From: a virus
Virus record (IMG/VR): IMGVR_UViG_3300021517_000007
Span: 1 to 48,745 of that record
Direction: 5' to 3' (one strand)
Length of the DNA stretch: 48,745 nt
Shown: positions 23,141-31,612 of the stretch, piece by piece
How the letters are laid out: every line of letters starts with the position of its first letter
Position numbering within the stretch: the first letter of the stretch is position 1
Notes under the pieces: generated by a model
Told to the model about the DNA's origin: nothing
What the model saw: the letters and a program-made list of their open reading frames with translations, nothing else
The model's database searches: none
Made by a program: the position numbers and the translations under genes

Positions 23141-23645
23141 GCAGACTATCACCTACGAAGATTTCAACGGGAATACGCAGACAAGCACGCTATATTTCAA
23201 CATCACCAAGACTGAGCTAGTCGACCATCTGCATCTTGGAGAGAAGATGCAGGAAATCCAGTCCATGCTCGAGGGGGACGTTCGCGAGGTAACTCTGCCG
23301 GAACTTACCAAGATTTTGGCACTGGTCAAGGAGATTGTGCGGCTATCCTACGGGGAGCGTAGCGCTGACGGGCAGCGCTTCTCTAAGTCGGATGATATTT
23401 GGATGGCGTTCAAGGACACCGCGGCGTATGACGCGTTTCTGTTCTCTTTGTTCGAAAATCCGGAGAAGGCCGCTCAGTTCATGTTGGCGGTGATGCCTAA
23501 CGATCTTATTCAGCAGGCGCAGCGCGCTACGGTCGAAACCGTTCCTTTGGCTGAGCCCGAGATCACAGAGACGACACTGTCGCAAGCGGAGTTGGAGTCG
23601 ATGTCGAGAGAGCAGCTTCTCGCGCACCTTCAGAATCGCGCGTAA
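23133..23645 (+). CDS. Conserved phage protein (KQTITYEDFNG family)
   Basis: A 170-aa protein, ATG 23133 overlapping the upstream stop. The N-terminus (YKQTITYEDFNGNTQTSTLY) and later SYGERSADGQRF and TAAYDAFLFSLFENPEKAAQFM blocks match a family I know from many phages of Gram-positive hosts. Some members are labelled tail assembly chaperone, but this gene is far from the tail operon, so I keep the function open. The C-terminal 50 residues are acidic and helical. Confidence 0.7.
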   Translation: MYKQTITYEDFNGNTQTSTLYFNITKTELVDHLHLGEKMQEIQSMLEGDVREVTLPELTKILALVKEIVRLSYGERSADGQRFSKSDDIWMAFKDTAAYDAFLFSLFENPEKAAQFMLAVMPNDLIQQAQRATVETVPLAEPEITETTLSQAELESMSREQLLAHLQNRA

Positions 23646-23662
23646 GCACAGGGCATGACGGG

Positions 23663-23718
23663 AGCCAGCAAGGGGTTTTCCTGTAGGGGGTTGGCCCCTA
23701 TACCGGATGCTGGTTTTA
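23663..23718 (+). terminator. Structured RNA / composite terminator
   Basis: In the 194-nt gap after the 23133 gene, CCAGCA (23665-23670) pairs with TGCTGG (23708-23713) followed by TTTT, enclosing an inner hairpin TAGGGG (23684-23689) with CCCCTA (23695-23700). The result is a closed two-stem structure that may terminate transcription before P6. It is followed by TTTTAAACGAC, similar to the conserved core of the two RNA elements at 31962 and 32739. Confidence 0.5.
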
Positions 23719-23785
23719 AACGACAGCCGAAGAACCTGTTGGCGTAGCTACCGCCCACGCCACGAGTTGAACATGCGCCCGTCTC

Positions 23786-23822
23786 TCGCGAAAATTGCAT
23801 GCCGTATAATGAGACCCCCTAC
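23786..23822 (+). promoter_or_regulatory. Phage promoter P6
   Basis: TCGCG 23786-23790, spacer AAAATTGCATGCCG, TATAAT 23805-23810, GAGACCCCCTAC. This is essentially the consensus sequence. It drives the 87-aa membrane protein at 23840. Confidence 0.88.
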
Positions 23823-23839
23823 AGAAAGGAAGCATCCCC

Positions 23840-24103
23840 ATGCGCACCGAGACCAAAATTCGGATCGCTCGATCGTTTGTACGGTATGTCGTCGCCTCTA
23901 GTGTGGCTGGCGCTACTAGCCGGACTTTCTCGTCTAACGGAATGGAAGACGATAGCCCTTTGCAGAAAATGCAGATTGCTATCGGCTCCATCACGTTGGG
24001 CGCGATTGCCGGACAGTACGCTGCCAACTATGTTGACAATGCACTGTGCACGATCCTCGATCCTGACACCTCTGGAACGACTGAGGACACCCCTACCCCC
24101 TGA
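23840..24103 (+). CDS. 87-aa membrane-associated protein
   Basis: Starts behind AAAGGAAG. The N-terminus is basic (RTETKIRIARSFVRYVVAS), residues about 47-66 are Ala/Gly/Ile-rich (QIAIGSITLGAIAGQYAANY) and probably membrane-embedded, and the C-terminus is acidic and Thr/Pro-rich. It forms a single-gene cassette between P6 and T6. Function is unknown. Confidence 0.75.
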   Translation: MRTETKIRIARSFVRYVVASSVAGATSRTFSSNGMEDDSPLQKMQIAIGSITLGAIAGQYAANYVDNALCTILDPDTSGTTEDTPTP

Positions 24104-24116
24104 GAACCTCTCAGAG

Positions 24117-24153
24117 CTAAAGATCCCCACAAGGATCTTTAGTTTTTATTTTT
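24117..24153 (+). terminator. Intrinsic terminator T6
   Basis: CTAAAGATCC (24117-24126) pairs with GGATCTTTAG (24133-24142) around CCACAA, then TTTTTATTTTT. Confidence 0.9.
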
Positions 24154-24173
24154 GACTAATGGAAGGTTATATT

Positions 24174-24845
24174 ATGGAAGAGTTTCCTCCAAACACGCGC
24201 ACAGCGTTCCAGCAGCCGGCGCCTCCTCCCGCCCCGCCGGCTGAAGACAAGAAGATCGAGAAGGTCGTTGTCAACCGTGTGGTTCGTAGAAAACGGTCTC
24301 TTGGCAGTCGAGTCCGTGAGACGTTCCTAGGGGCCGATGCGCAGAACGTTCGACAGTATGTGGTTCTTGACGTGCTTATTCCCGCTGCGAAAGACATGAT
24401 CACTGATGCGGTGAGCGGCGGAATTGAGCGGCTCTTATTCGGGGACAGTCACTACTACAATCCGAGAGTTCGGTCTGGGCGTGGTGGCCGACCGCGAGTT
24501 TACACTCAGTACGAGCAGTACGCCGGGCGTGGTAGCCGAACGCGTCCGCCTTTTCCGGACGACAGACAGCCTCGCCGAGAGTTGAGTCGGAGAGCCCGTA
24601 CTAGCCACAATTTTGAAGAGGTGGTTCTAACAACACGGGCCGAGGCGCACGAAGTCCTGGATCGGATGTATGATCTGCTCGATCGCTATCAGCACGTGTC
24701 CGTCTCAGATCTCTACAACCTGCTGGATCTGACTCCGGCGTACACCGACGCCAATTGGGGTTGGTACGATCTAAGTGGCGCCAAAGTCCGGCGGATCTCG
24801 TCCGGATATTTGCTCGATCTCTCGCAACCCGAACCACTGGACTGA
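24174..24845 (+). CDS. Basic Arg/Pro-rich protein of the membrane module
   Basis: A 223-aa protein. ATG 24174 is preferred (GGAAGG 7 nt upstream) over ATG 24159. A Pro-rich start (QQPAPPPAPPAEDKK) is followed by a basic segment (VNRVVRRKRSLGSRVRETFL), a helix DVLIPAAKDMITDAV, a long Arg/Gly/Tyr-rich low-complexity stretch (residues about 95-145) and a C-terminal helical domain (LDRMYDLLDRYQHVSVSDL). It heads the operon with the two membrane paralogues. The basic disordered stretch could bind nucleic acid; this is inference. Confidence 0.7.
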   Translation: MEEFPPNTRTAFQQPAPPPAPPAEDKKIEKVVVNRVVRRKRSLGSRVRETFLGADAQNVRQYVVLDVLIPAAKDMITDAVSGGIERLLFGDSHYYNPRVRSGRGGRPRVYTQYEQYAGRGSRTRPPFPDDRQPRRELSRRARTSHNFEEVVLTTRAEAHEVLDRMYDLLDRYQHVSVSDLYNLLDLTPAYTDANWGWYDLSGAKVRRISSGYLLDLSQPEPLD

Positions 24846-24855
24846 AAGGACTAAG

Positions 24856-25809
24856 ATGAACAAGTTGCAACTTATTAGAAAAGCCATGTCACCAGCCGTC
24901 TCCCAAAAGATGGGGCGGCTGGTCTTGGCGGGCAAGGTTAACTCGCCTCATATTCTGTTCGGTGCGGGCGTGGTAGGATTTGCGGCAACCACCGTTCTGG
25001 CGTCGCGGGCGACTCTCCGCGTCGATGAGGTTCTGCAGAAGACGCAGCAGGACCTGCAGAACGTGCGCACTGTCGAGCAAGACTCCGAGATGGTGGCCAA
25101 GCATCACTATACGGAGGAAGATGCACTGCGGGATCGCATCTATATTTACACGCGGACCTTTGTTGACGTGGGTCGGCTGTACGCCCCCACAATCTTGGTG
25201 GGCACCCTGACCGTCGCCGCGTTTGCTCGTGCGCACTTCATCCTCAACACTCGTGTGGCTGCCCTGACGGTGGCATACAATGGACTGGACCGGGCGTTCA
25301 AGCTGTATCGCGATCGGGTTCGGCAGGAATTCGGTGAGGAAGTTGAGCGTGACCTGCGTTACGACGCATATTCTGAGCGCGTGGCGATCGAGAACAAAGA
25401 CACAGGTTCGAAAGAGGTAGTTGAGCGTAAGCGTATCGGAGAGACCGCATATTCGCCGTATGCTCGTTTCTTTGACGAGTACAACCAGCATTGGCAGGAC
25501 GTGCCGCACGCCAACTATCTGTTCCTGCGCGCTCAGCAGAACTATGCGAACGATTTGCTTAAGGCAAAGGGACATGTGTTCCTGAACGAGGTCTACGACA
25601 TGCTCGGAATGGAACGGTCCAAAGCTGGGCAGGTTGTTGGCTGGCGCATCAACGAGGACGGAACCGGAGACAACTATATTGACTTCGGGTTCCTGCACGG
25701 AGATGATCCGCGTTTGCGGGATTTTGTAAACGGGCGCGAGCTGTCCGTGTTTCTCGATTTTAACGTGGATGGCGTCATTGTCGACCGAGTTAACTTTCGA
25801 GAGGTGTGA
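24856..25809 (+). CDS. Two-span membrane protein, DUF6353-like (copy 2)
   Basis: A 317-aa paralogue of the 21245 protein. ATG 24856 follows GAAAGGACTAAG. Helices at residues about 33-55 (ILFGAGVVGFAATTVLASRA) and 112-135 (PTILVGTLTVAAFARAHFIL) flank a charged helix. The shared signature is AYNGLDRAFKLYRDRV. The C-terminal domain (KGHVFLNEVYDMLGMERS, VVGWRINEDGTGDNYIDFGF) resembles that of copy 1 in INDFYASLSDLYNQLGL and DDIGWNS. Codons are GC-rich. It probably acts in the same membrane complex as the 25815 protein. Confidence 0.75.
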   Translation: MNKLQLIRKAMSPAVSQKMGRLVLAGKVNSPHILFGAGVVGFAATTVLASRATLRVDEVLQKTQQDLQNVRTVEQDSEMVAKHHYTEEDALRDRIYIYTRTFVDVGRLYAPTILVGTLTVAAFARAHFILNTRVAALTVAYNGLDRAFKLYRDRVRQEFGEEVERDLRYDAYSERVAIENKDTGSKEVVERKRIGETAYSPYARFFDEYNQHWQDVPHANYLFLRAQQNYANDLLKAKGHVFLNEVYDMLGMERSKAGQVVGWRINEDGTGDNYIDFGFLHGDDPRLRDFVNGRELSVFLDFNVDGVIVDRVNFREV

Positions 25810-25814
25810 ATTCT

Positions 25815-26585
25815 ATGAACCTGATTCGGGCGATGCTTGCTCATAGGGTAACGTCCCCGTTTGGCTTCTACGCGTTGGGGCTCGGCGTCGGAGCAACCGT
25901 GGGCGGAATTCTCGTGCGGCAAGCTATGGCAGAGCGCTCTGAGGATATTCTGCAAAAGGAGGTGAAACGAGCCCAGCTATATTACAAAACTCTGTATAAG
26001 CGAGAGGAATACGAGGTCGTGCCGGCCCCAAACGGCGAGGAGAACGCCAAGCCGGCACCGCTGGGAGAGGTCGACACCGATTACGCAGTCTATACAGATT
26101 ACGCCCGACTCTATACAGTGCCGGAGCGTTCTAACGCCGACGGCCCCAATAAGGACGATCCGATCCCACTCGAAAAACTGCAAGAAGCGTCTTATCATCC
26201 GGTATCGGACGAACGCCCAGAGCCGGGCCGCACTCCATATTTGATCACAGAAGAAGAGTTTCGCTACAACGAACCCAGCAATGCTCAGGTCGAGTGGACC
26301 TATTACGAAGAAGACGGAGCTCTAGTCGATGAGACAGATACCGTCGTCTCGTTGCCTGAGCGCACAATTGGGGAATACGCCGATCTCAGTCGTTTCGACG
26401 AGTATTCGGACGACAATGTTTGTGTCTATATTCGTAACGACCAGCTTCGCCTAGACGTTCTGATCACTATCGACTACGGCTCGTGGGAGAAGAACGTTCT
26501 GGGGTATGACGAGGAAGATAGTCTGCAGCACGATGCAGCACGCGCCTTCCGGAAAGTCCGAAAGTTTCGGAGTGATGATGGGTGA
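25815..26585 (+). CDS. Membrane protein related to the DUF6353-like pair (copy 3)
   Basis: A 256-aa protein. GAGGTG lies 8 nt upstream of ATG 25815; the GTG at 25806 overlaps the previous stop. One N-terminal span (YALGLGVGATVGGILVRQAM) is followed by a charged helix (SEDILQKEVKRAQLYYKTLY), a Pro/acidic linker and a C-terminal domain (RLDVLITIDYGSWEKNVLG). The layout follows copies 1 and 2 with only one hydrophobic helix, so I treat it as a diverged relative. Overlap with the next gene (GTGA) suggests coupling. Confidence 0.65.
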   Translation: MNLIRAMLAHRVTSPFGFYALGLGVGATVGGILVRQAMAERSEDILQKEVKRAQLYYKTLYKREEYEVVPAPNGEENAKPAPLGEVDTDYAVYTDYARLYTVPERSNADGPNKDDPIPLEKLQEASYHPVSDERPEPGRTPYLITEEEFRYNEPSNAQVEWTYYEEDGALVDETDTVVSLPERTIGEYADLSRFDEYSDDNVCVYIRNDQLRLDVLITIDYGSWEKNVLGYDEEDSLQHDAARAFRKVRKFRSDDG

Positions 26586-27127
26586 GCCAATACCTTGACG
26601 ATCGATATTTGGAGTGGCTCTATGAGCTCATTCTGTCGTCGCGCGTCAAGAATCCCAATCGCACGTGTCATCGTCTGTTTAATCAGCTTTATCTCAAGGA
26701 GTTTATCTGGTTTATCCCCAACGATGATAACCGTCTAGAAGACGGACGAGTGCTGCGCGAAGAATTCTTGGACACACATGATATTTCCGAAGCCGATTTG
26801 TTCTGGCCTGGCCAAAAATGCTCCGTCCTTGAGATGCTAGTGGCGCTTACACGCCGCTTTGCTTTTCTCGCCGGGGGAGATCCGCGTAACCATTTTTGGC
26901 TTTTTCTCCGTAATTTGTCGTTTCCGCCGTGTTCCGATCGGGATTATAGTCGTAACCCTGCCGTAGAAAGGGAGATCGACGAGATTCTGGATCGGTTTAT
27001 TTGGCGAACCTACGATTACAATGGATCGGGAGGGTTGTTTCCACTGATGCATCCGCCCCGAGACCAACGAAATACAGAAATCTGGTATCAGATGAATGCT
27101 TACGTCATCGAGAAGGAGGGAGTTTAG
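26582..27127 (+). CDS. Conserved protein upstream of the DNA polymerase
   Basis: A 181-aa protein starting at GTG 26582, overlapping the previous stop by 4 nt. It is rich in aromatics and charges (YLDDRYLEWLYELILSSRV, LYLKEFIWFIPNDDNRLEDG, REEFLDTHDIS). I have seen this type of protein next to phage replication genes but know no function. Replication accessory activity is suggested by position, 3 nt before the polymerase fusion. Confidence 0.7.
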   Translation: MSQYLDDRYLEWLYELILSSRVKNPNRTCHRLFNQLYLKEFIWFIPNDDNRLEDGRVLREEFLDTHDISEADLFWPGQKCSVLEMLVALTRRFAFLAGGDPRNHFWLFLRNLSFPPCSDRDYSRNPAVEREIDEILDRFIWRTYDYNGSGGLFPLMHPPRDQRNTEIWYQMNAYVIEKEGV

Positions 27128-27130
27128 CCG

Positions 27131-30100
27131 GTGGACTTCTTCAAGGCAAAGGTTCGAAAGAACGGAAAGAAGACCGAAGTCTACCCTGAATTCCTCAGTC
27201 GTAAGTCGCGAGACTTGATGACGCGCGGCGGGAAGTTTTATGCCATCTGGGACGAGGAAGCGGGGCTCTGGTCGACGGATATTTACAGGGTGGTTGAGCT
27301 TGTCGATGCAGAGCTCCGCCGAGTCGCCGCGGAGTTTGATCAGCCTTATATTCGCTGGATGGAAGAGCACTCTACCGGGTCGCATGACGCATTTTTGCGC
27401 TATGTGCGGAACAACGAGAACAATTATCATCAGTTGAACCAGTTCCTGGCGTTCTCCAATACGAAAGTCAAGAAGACCGACTACATCAGCCATCGTCTTG
27501 ACTACGCCCTAGAGGATGGTGCACACGACGCATGGGACGAACTGGTTGGAAAGCTATATTCTGAGGAGGAGCTCGCTAAGATTGAGTGGGCAATCGGCTC
27601 CGTTGTGGCGGGAGACTCTGTCGACATTCAGAAGTTTATTGTGCTTTATGGCTCCGCGAAGACCGGTAAATCCACAGTCCTTCATATTATTGAGCGTCTA
27701 TTCTCCGGCTATACGAACGTCTTTGACGCGAAGGCGCTCGGGTCCAACGGGACCTCTTTTGCCTTGGAGGTCTTCAAAGAGAACCCGTTGGTGGGAATCC
27801 AACACGATGGCGATTTGTCCCGGATTGAGGACAACACCAGGTTGAATTCGTTGGTCTCTCATGAGAATATGGTGATCAACGAGAAGTATAAATCTCAGTA
27901 TAATGTACGCATCAACACGTTTCTGTTTATGGGCACTAACAACCCCGTCAAGATTAGTGACTCTCGGTCTGGTTTATTGCGGCGACTGATCGATGTCCAA
28001 CCAACCGGAAATTTGCACACGTTTGATCATTATCAAGTGTTGATGTCGAGGATCGAATTTGAACTCGGCGCTATTGCATCGCACTGTCTTCGAGTGTATC
28101 AAAGCATGGGCAAGAATTATTATGACAACTACCGCCCCACGAAGATGATGTATTCAACCAACGTGTTCTACAACTTCGTCGAAGCATATTTGCCCGAGTT
28201 GAAAGCGCCGGACGGGATTACCCTTAAAAGGGCCTATGCTTTGTATAAGGAATTCTGCACCGAGTCAAACAACAAACCGATGCAGATGCAGATATTTCGT
28301 AACGAGATGATGAATTACTACGAGAATTTCGTAGAGAGAACGATGGTCGACGGTCAGGAGGTGTACAGCTTGTTCAAAGACTTCAAGCTGGAGAAGTTGA
28401 CTGGGGTCGCTCCGTCGTCGCCTAAATCGTTCTCAATCAATCTGGCTCAACGCCGATCGTTGCTTGACGATATTTTGGCAGACATGCCGGCTCAGTACGC
28501 CACAGAAACAGGTAAGCCTAGTAAGCGTTGGGGCTTAGTCAAGACCACCCTGACCGATCTGGACACTTCGCTGGTGCATTACGTCAAGATTCCTAAGAAT
28601 CATATTGTGATCGATTTCGATTTGCGCGATGAAAGTGGAGAGAAGTCCCTCGATAAGAATCTTGAAGCTGCTAGTGCGTGGCCGCCAACCTATACTGAGT
28701 TGAGTATGAGCGGGAAAGGGCTGCATCTGCATTATATTTACAACGGCGACATCAAAGAACTAGATAACGAGTACTCTCCGGGCATTGAGATTAAAACTTT
28801 GCTCGGGGACTCGTCTCTTCGCCGTAGGCTGTCGCGATGCAACGACCATGAAGTTGCGCAAATCACAAGCGGGTTGCCTATGAAGGAGAGAAAGATGATC
28901 GATGTCAAACAGATCAAATCTGAGCGCGGGCTTCGAGAGATGATTGCTCGAAATTTGAGAAAGGAGATTCATCCTAACACGAAGTCGTCAATCGACTTCA
29001 TCAAGAAGGTCTTGGATGACGCATATTCTTCTGACTTGAGCTATGATGTCACAGATCTGCGGTCCTCGATCGTGGCTTTCGCCAACAACAGCACGAACCG
29101 ACCGTTGGAATGTCTGCGGCTTGTCAGGGAGATGAAGTTTAAGTCGGAGGATCGTACAGTCTCTATCTCCGGAGAAGGCGACGCGCTCGTATATTTCGAC
29201 GTTGAGGTGTACCCTAACCTGTTCGTGTTGTGTTGGAAGTTTGAGGGCGATCACCCTGTTGTGCGGATGATCAATCCGAAGCCCGATGACATCGAACCTC
29301 TTCTTGCTCAAAAGCTCGTGGGGTTCAACAACAGACGCTATGACAACCATATTTTGTACGCTGCGTTCTTGGGTTACGACAATGAGCGTTTGTATAGACT
29401 CAGTCAAGCTTTGATTGTGGACAAGAACCGCAACGCCACCTTCGGCGAGGCGTATGGGCTATCTTACGCCGATGTGTACGACTACTCGTCCAAGAAGCAA
29501 GGACTGAAGAAGTTCCAGATCGAGCTCGGCATCGTCCACAAAGAGCTCGACCACCCGTGGGACGAGCCGGTGCCAGAGGAGCGTTGGATCGAAGTTGCCG
29601 ACTATTGCGCCAACGATGTCGTTGCAACGGAGAAAGTCGCGGAGTCCAGGGCCCAGGACTTTGTCGCGAGACAGATTCTCGCTTCGATCAGCGGGCTCAG
29701 CGTCAACGACACTACGCAGAAGCACACGGCGCGAATCGTATTTGAGGGAGACCCCTCTCCTCAAGGCTCATTCGTCTATACAGATCTCAGCGAGTTGTTT
29801 CCGGGTTATATTTTCGAGGGCGGCAAAAGCTCTTACCGTGGCGAGGATCCTAGTGAAGGCGGGTACGTATACGCTGAACCAGGGATGTACGAGAATGTTG
29901 CGGTTCTTGACGTTGCCTCGATGCACCCGACGTCTATTCGCCTTCTAAATTTGTTCGGGCCTTATACAAAGAACTTTAACGATCTGCTCGACGCGCGGCT
30001 CGCCATTAAGAAAGGCGATTATTCTGCTGCGGCGCAGATGCTAGATGGAAAATTAGCTTCTTTTATCTCAGACGCTGATACCCAGTCCGCCAAAGACTTG

Positions 30101-30832
30101 TCTCATGCGTTGAAGATCGTCATCAATATTGTCTATGGCCTAACCAGTGCCAAATTTGATACGGTGTTCCGCGATCCTCGAAATAAAGACAACATCGTCG
30201 CGAAGCGTGGCGCTTTGTTCATGATTGATCTCAAGCATGCCATCCAGGAACAAGGCTTCCCGGTAGTGCATATTAAGACGGACTCAGTCAAGATCCCTAA
30301 TGCCACGCCCGATATTATTCAGTTTGTAACCGAATTTGGCGAGCGATACGGGTACACGTTCGACCACGAGAAGACATACGAGAAATTCTGTCTTGTCAAC
30401 GACGCCGTTTACATCGCCCGAGAAGGCGACAAATGGGACGCTGTCGGCGCTCAATTCCAACACCCATATGTCTATCGAACTTTGTTCACGCATGACGAGA
30501 TCCACCTCCAAGACTTGTGCGAAGTCCGTTCGGTAACCAATGGCGCCATCTACATCGATTTCGGCGACGAGCGTATGCACTTTGTCGGACGGTCTGGAAG
30601 CTTCGTTCCGGTCCGCGAAGGCACAGGCGGCGGTACGCTTTACCGAGTCAAAGACGGGCGCAAGTACGCGCTGTCTGGGACAAAGGGATATTTCTGGAAG
30701 GAGGCCGCCGTCGTTAAGGAATTGGGTCCATCGGAATGGCAGAACATCGATAAATCGTTCTATCAAGCTCTGGTCGAAGACGCCGTAGACACCATTGAAC
30801 GTTTCGGCTCGTTCGAAGCGTTCGTTAGCTAA
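27131..30832 (+). CDS. SF3 helicase - primase-polymerase - family B DNA polymerase fusion
   Basis: A 1233-aa protein starting at GTG 27131 behind GAAGGAGGG. Residues about 150-330: SF3 (D5-like) helicase, Walker A GSAKTGKST at 174-182, a GIQHDGDLSRIEDN block near 220 and GTNNPVKISDSRSG near 268. Residues about 480-600: archaeo-eukaryotic-type primase motifs VIDFD (about 494) and SGKGLHLHY (about 527). Residues 685 to the end: family B polymerase, with ExoI FDVEVYPN (D690/E692), ExoII GFNNRRYDN, ExoIII YCANDVV, motif A DVASMHPTSI (D927), motif B KIVINIVYG (K995) and motif C KTDSVKI, where Lys1049 replaces the first Asp of DTDS and Asp1051 is kept. It carries unwinding, priming and synthesis on one chain. 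Confidence 0.9.
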   Translation: MDFFKAKVRKNGKKTEVYPEFLSRKSRDLMTRGGKFYAIWDEEAGLWSTDIYRVVELVDAELRRVAAEFDQPYIRWMEEHSTGSHDAFLRYVRNNENNYHQLNQFLAFSNTKVKKTDYISHRLDYALEDGAHDAWDELVGKLYSEEELAKIEWAIGSVVAGDSVDIQKFIVLYGSAKTGKSTVLHIIERLFSGYTNVFDAKALGSNGTSFALEVFKENPLVGIQHDGDLSRIEDNTRLNSLVSHENMVINEKYKSQYNVRINTFLFMGTNNPVKISDSRSGLLRRLIDVQPTGNLHTFDHYQVLMSRIEFELGAIASHCLRVYQSMGKNYYDNYRPTKMMYSTNVFYNFVEAYLPELKAPDGITLKRAYALYKEFCTESNNKPMQMQIFRNEMMNYYENFVERTMVDGQEVYSLFKDFKLEKLTGVAPSSPKSFSINLAQRRSLLDDILADMPAQYATETGKPSKRWGLVKTTLTDLDTSLVHYVKIPKNHIVIDFDLRDESGEKSLDKNLEAASAWPPTYTELSMSGKGLHLHYIYNGDIKELDNEYSPGIEIKTLLGDSSLRRRLSRCNDHEVAQITSGLPMKERKMIDVKQIKSERGLREMIARNLRKEIHPNTKSSIDFIKKVLDDAYSSDLSYDVTDLRSSIVAFANNSTNRPLECLRLVREMKFKSEDRTVSISGEGDALVYFDVEVYPNLFVLCWKFEGDHPVVRMINPKPDDIEPLLAQKLVGFNNRRYDNHILYAAFLGYDNERLYRLSQALIVDKNRNATFGEAYGLSYADVYDYSSKKQGLKKFQIELGIVHKELDHPWDEPVPEERWIEVADYCANDVVATEKVAESRAQDFVARQILASISGLSVNDTTQKHTARIVFEGDPSPQGSFVYTDLSELFPGYIFEGGKSSYRGEDPSEGGYVYAEPGMYENVAVLDVASMHPTSIRLLNLFGPYTKNFNDLLDARLAIKKGDYSAAAQMLDGKLASFISDADTQSAKDLSHALKIVINIVYGLTSAKFDTVFRDPRNKDNIVAKRGALFMIDLKHAIQEQGFPVVHIKTDSVKIPNATPDIIQFVTEFGERYGYTFDHEKTYEKFCLVNDAVYIAREGDKWDAVGAQFQHPYVYRTLFTHDEIHLQDLCEVRSVTNGAIYIDFGDERMHFVGRSGSFVPVREGTGGGTLYRVKDGRKYALSGTKGYFWKEAAVVKELGPSEWQNIDKSFYQALVEDAVDTIERFGSFEAFVS

Positions 30833-30846
30833 CGCAGGAGGAATAG

Positions 30847-31335
30847 ATGGGTAGTGAGCTTCGCGCTTGCGAGCCAACTGTTGTGATGCAAGATGTGCGG
30901 CTTATTTTCCGCAACTTCTCAGGGAAGGAGGGGATGTATAATCGAGAAGGAGATCGAAACTTCGGCGTTCTGATTCCGTCGCAGTCTGAAGCAGACCACC
31001 TTGAGGACTGCGGCTACAACATTAAATACCTGCGGGCAAGAGAGGAAGGCGATCTTGATCAGCCGTGGCTGCCAGTCGCGGTTAATTTCAAAGGCCGGCC
31101 CCCTACCGTCATCCAGATCACGTCTCGTGGACAGACGCGTCTCTCCGAGGCAGATGTGGAGATGCTGGATTGGGTCGATATTAAGAGCTGCGATCTTATT
31201 GTCCGTCCGTATGAATGGAAAGTCCAGGGTAAAAGCGGAATCAAGGCATATTTGCAGTCGCTCTACGTGACTATTATCGAAGACCCATTGGCTCTGAAGT
31301 ACGCAGAGTTTGATGGGGATGAGGCTAGTGTTTGA
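30847..31335 (+). CDS. Single-stranded DNA-binding-like protein
   Basis: A 162-aa protein behind GCAGGAGGAATAG. The first strand block (VMQDVRLIFRNFSGKEGMYN, then GDRNFGVLIP) and the PWLPVAVNFKGRPPTVIQI and VRPYEWKVQGKSGIKAYLQ segments match the OB-fold SSB-like family encoded next to DNA polymerases in many phages. It would coat single-stranded DNA at the fork. The usual very acidic SSB tail is short here (AEFDGDEA). The position 14 nt after the polymerase fusion supports the role. Confidence 0.78.
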   Translation: MGSELRACEPTVVMQDVRLIFRNFSGKEGMYNREGDRNFGVLIPSQSEADHLEDCGYNIKYLRAREEGDLDQPWLPVAVNFKGRPPTVIQITSRGQTRLSEADVEMLDWVDIKSCDLIVRPYEWKVQGKSGIKAYLQSLYVTIIEDPLALKYAEFDGDEASV

Positions 31336-31591
31336 CAGCGACGTATATAGCCCTTTGTTCGAAGTTGTAAAAAAGTATGAATGGATGGGAGATGCGTTGT
31401 GCGCGCAGTTTCCAGACTCGTTTATATTTGACGGCAGAGGTAACTGGGCGCGCCAGGGTCTTGTAAGGCAGGCCCAGAACATCTGCTACGATTGCCCTGT
31501 TCTCGCACAATGTAAAAGCTGGTCCACTAAGGTGCACGCTGGGCCAGTGCGTTGGAAAGGCGTCGTCGTTGCCGGCGTCTATTATCGTTGA
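31319..31591 (+). CDS. WhiB-family transcriptional regulator
   Basis: A 90-aa protein with four cysteines spaced C28-X27-C56-X2-C59-X5-C65 (ALCAQF, NICYDCPVLAQC), the [4Fe-4S] ligand set of WhiB proteins. The Trp/Gly turn is altered (GVYYR instead of GVWGG). WhiB proteins bind the host SigA region 4 and are known only from actinobacteria and their phages, so this is the best host marker here. It may redirect the host polymerase or repress host wbl genes. The start is uncertain: ATG 31319, with ATG 31313 and GTG 31328 also possible; all overlap the SSB gene. Confidence 0.85.
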   Translation: MRLVFDSDVYSPLFEVVKKYEWMGDALCAQFPDSFIFDGRGNWARQGLVRQAQNICYDCPVLAQCKSWSTKVHAGPVRWKGVVVAGVYYR

Positions 31592-31612
31592 CTCACAAGA
31601 GGAGAAAGTCAA

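Noticed and set aside
24889-25698. 269-codon minus-strand frame opposite the 24856 gene
   Set aside because: Shadow frame; all supported genes here are on the plus strand and tightly packed.
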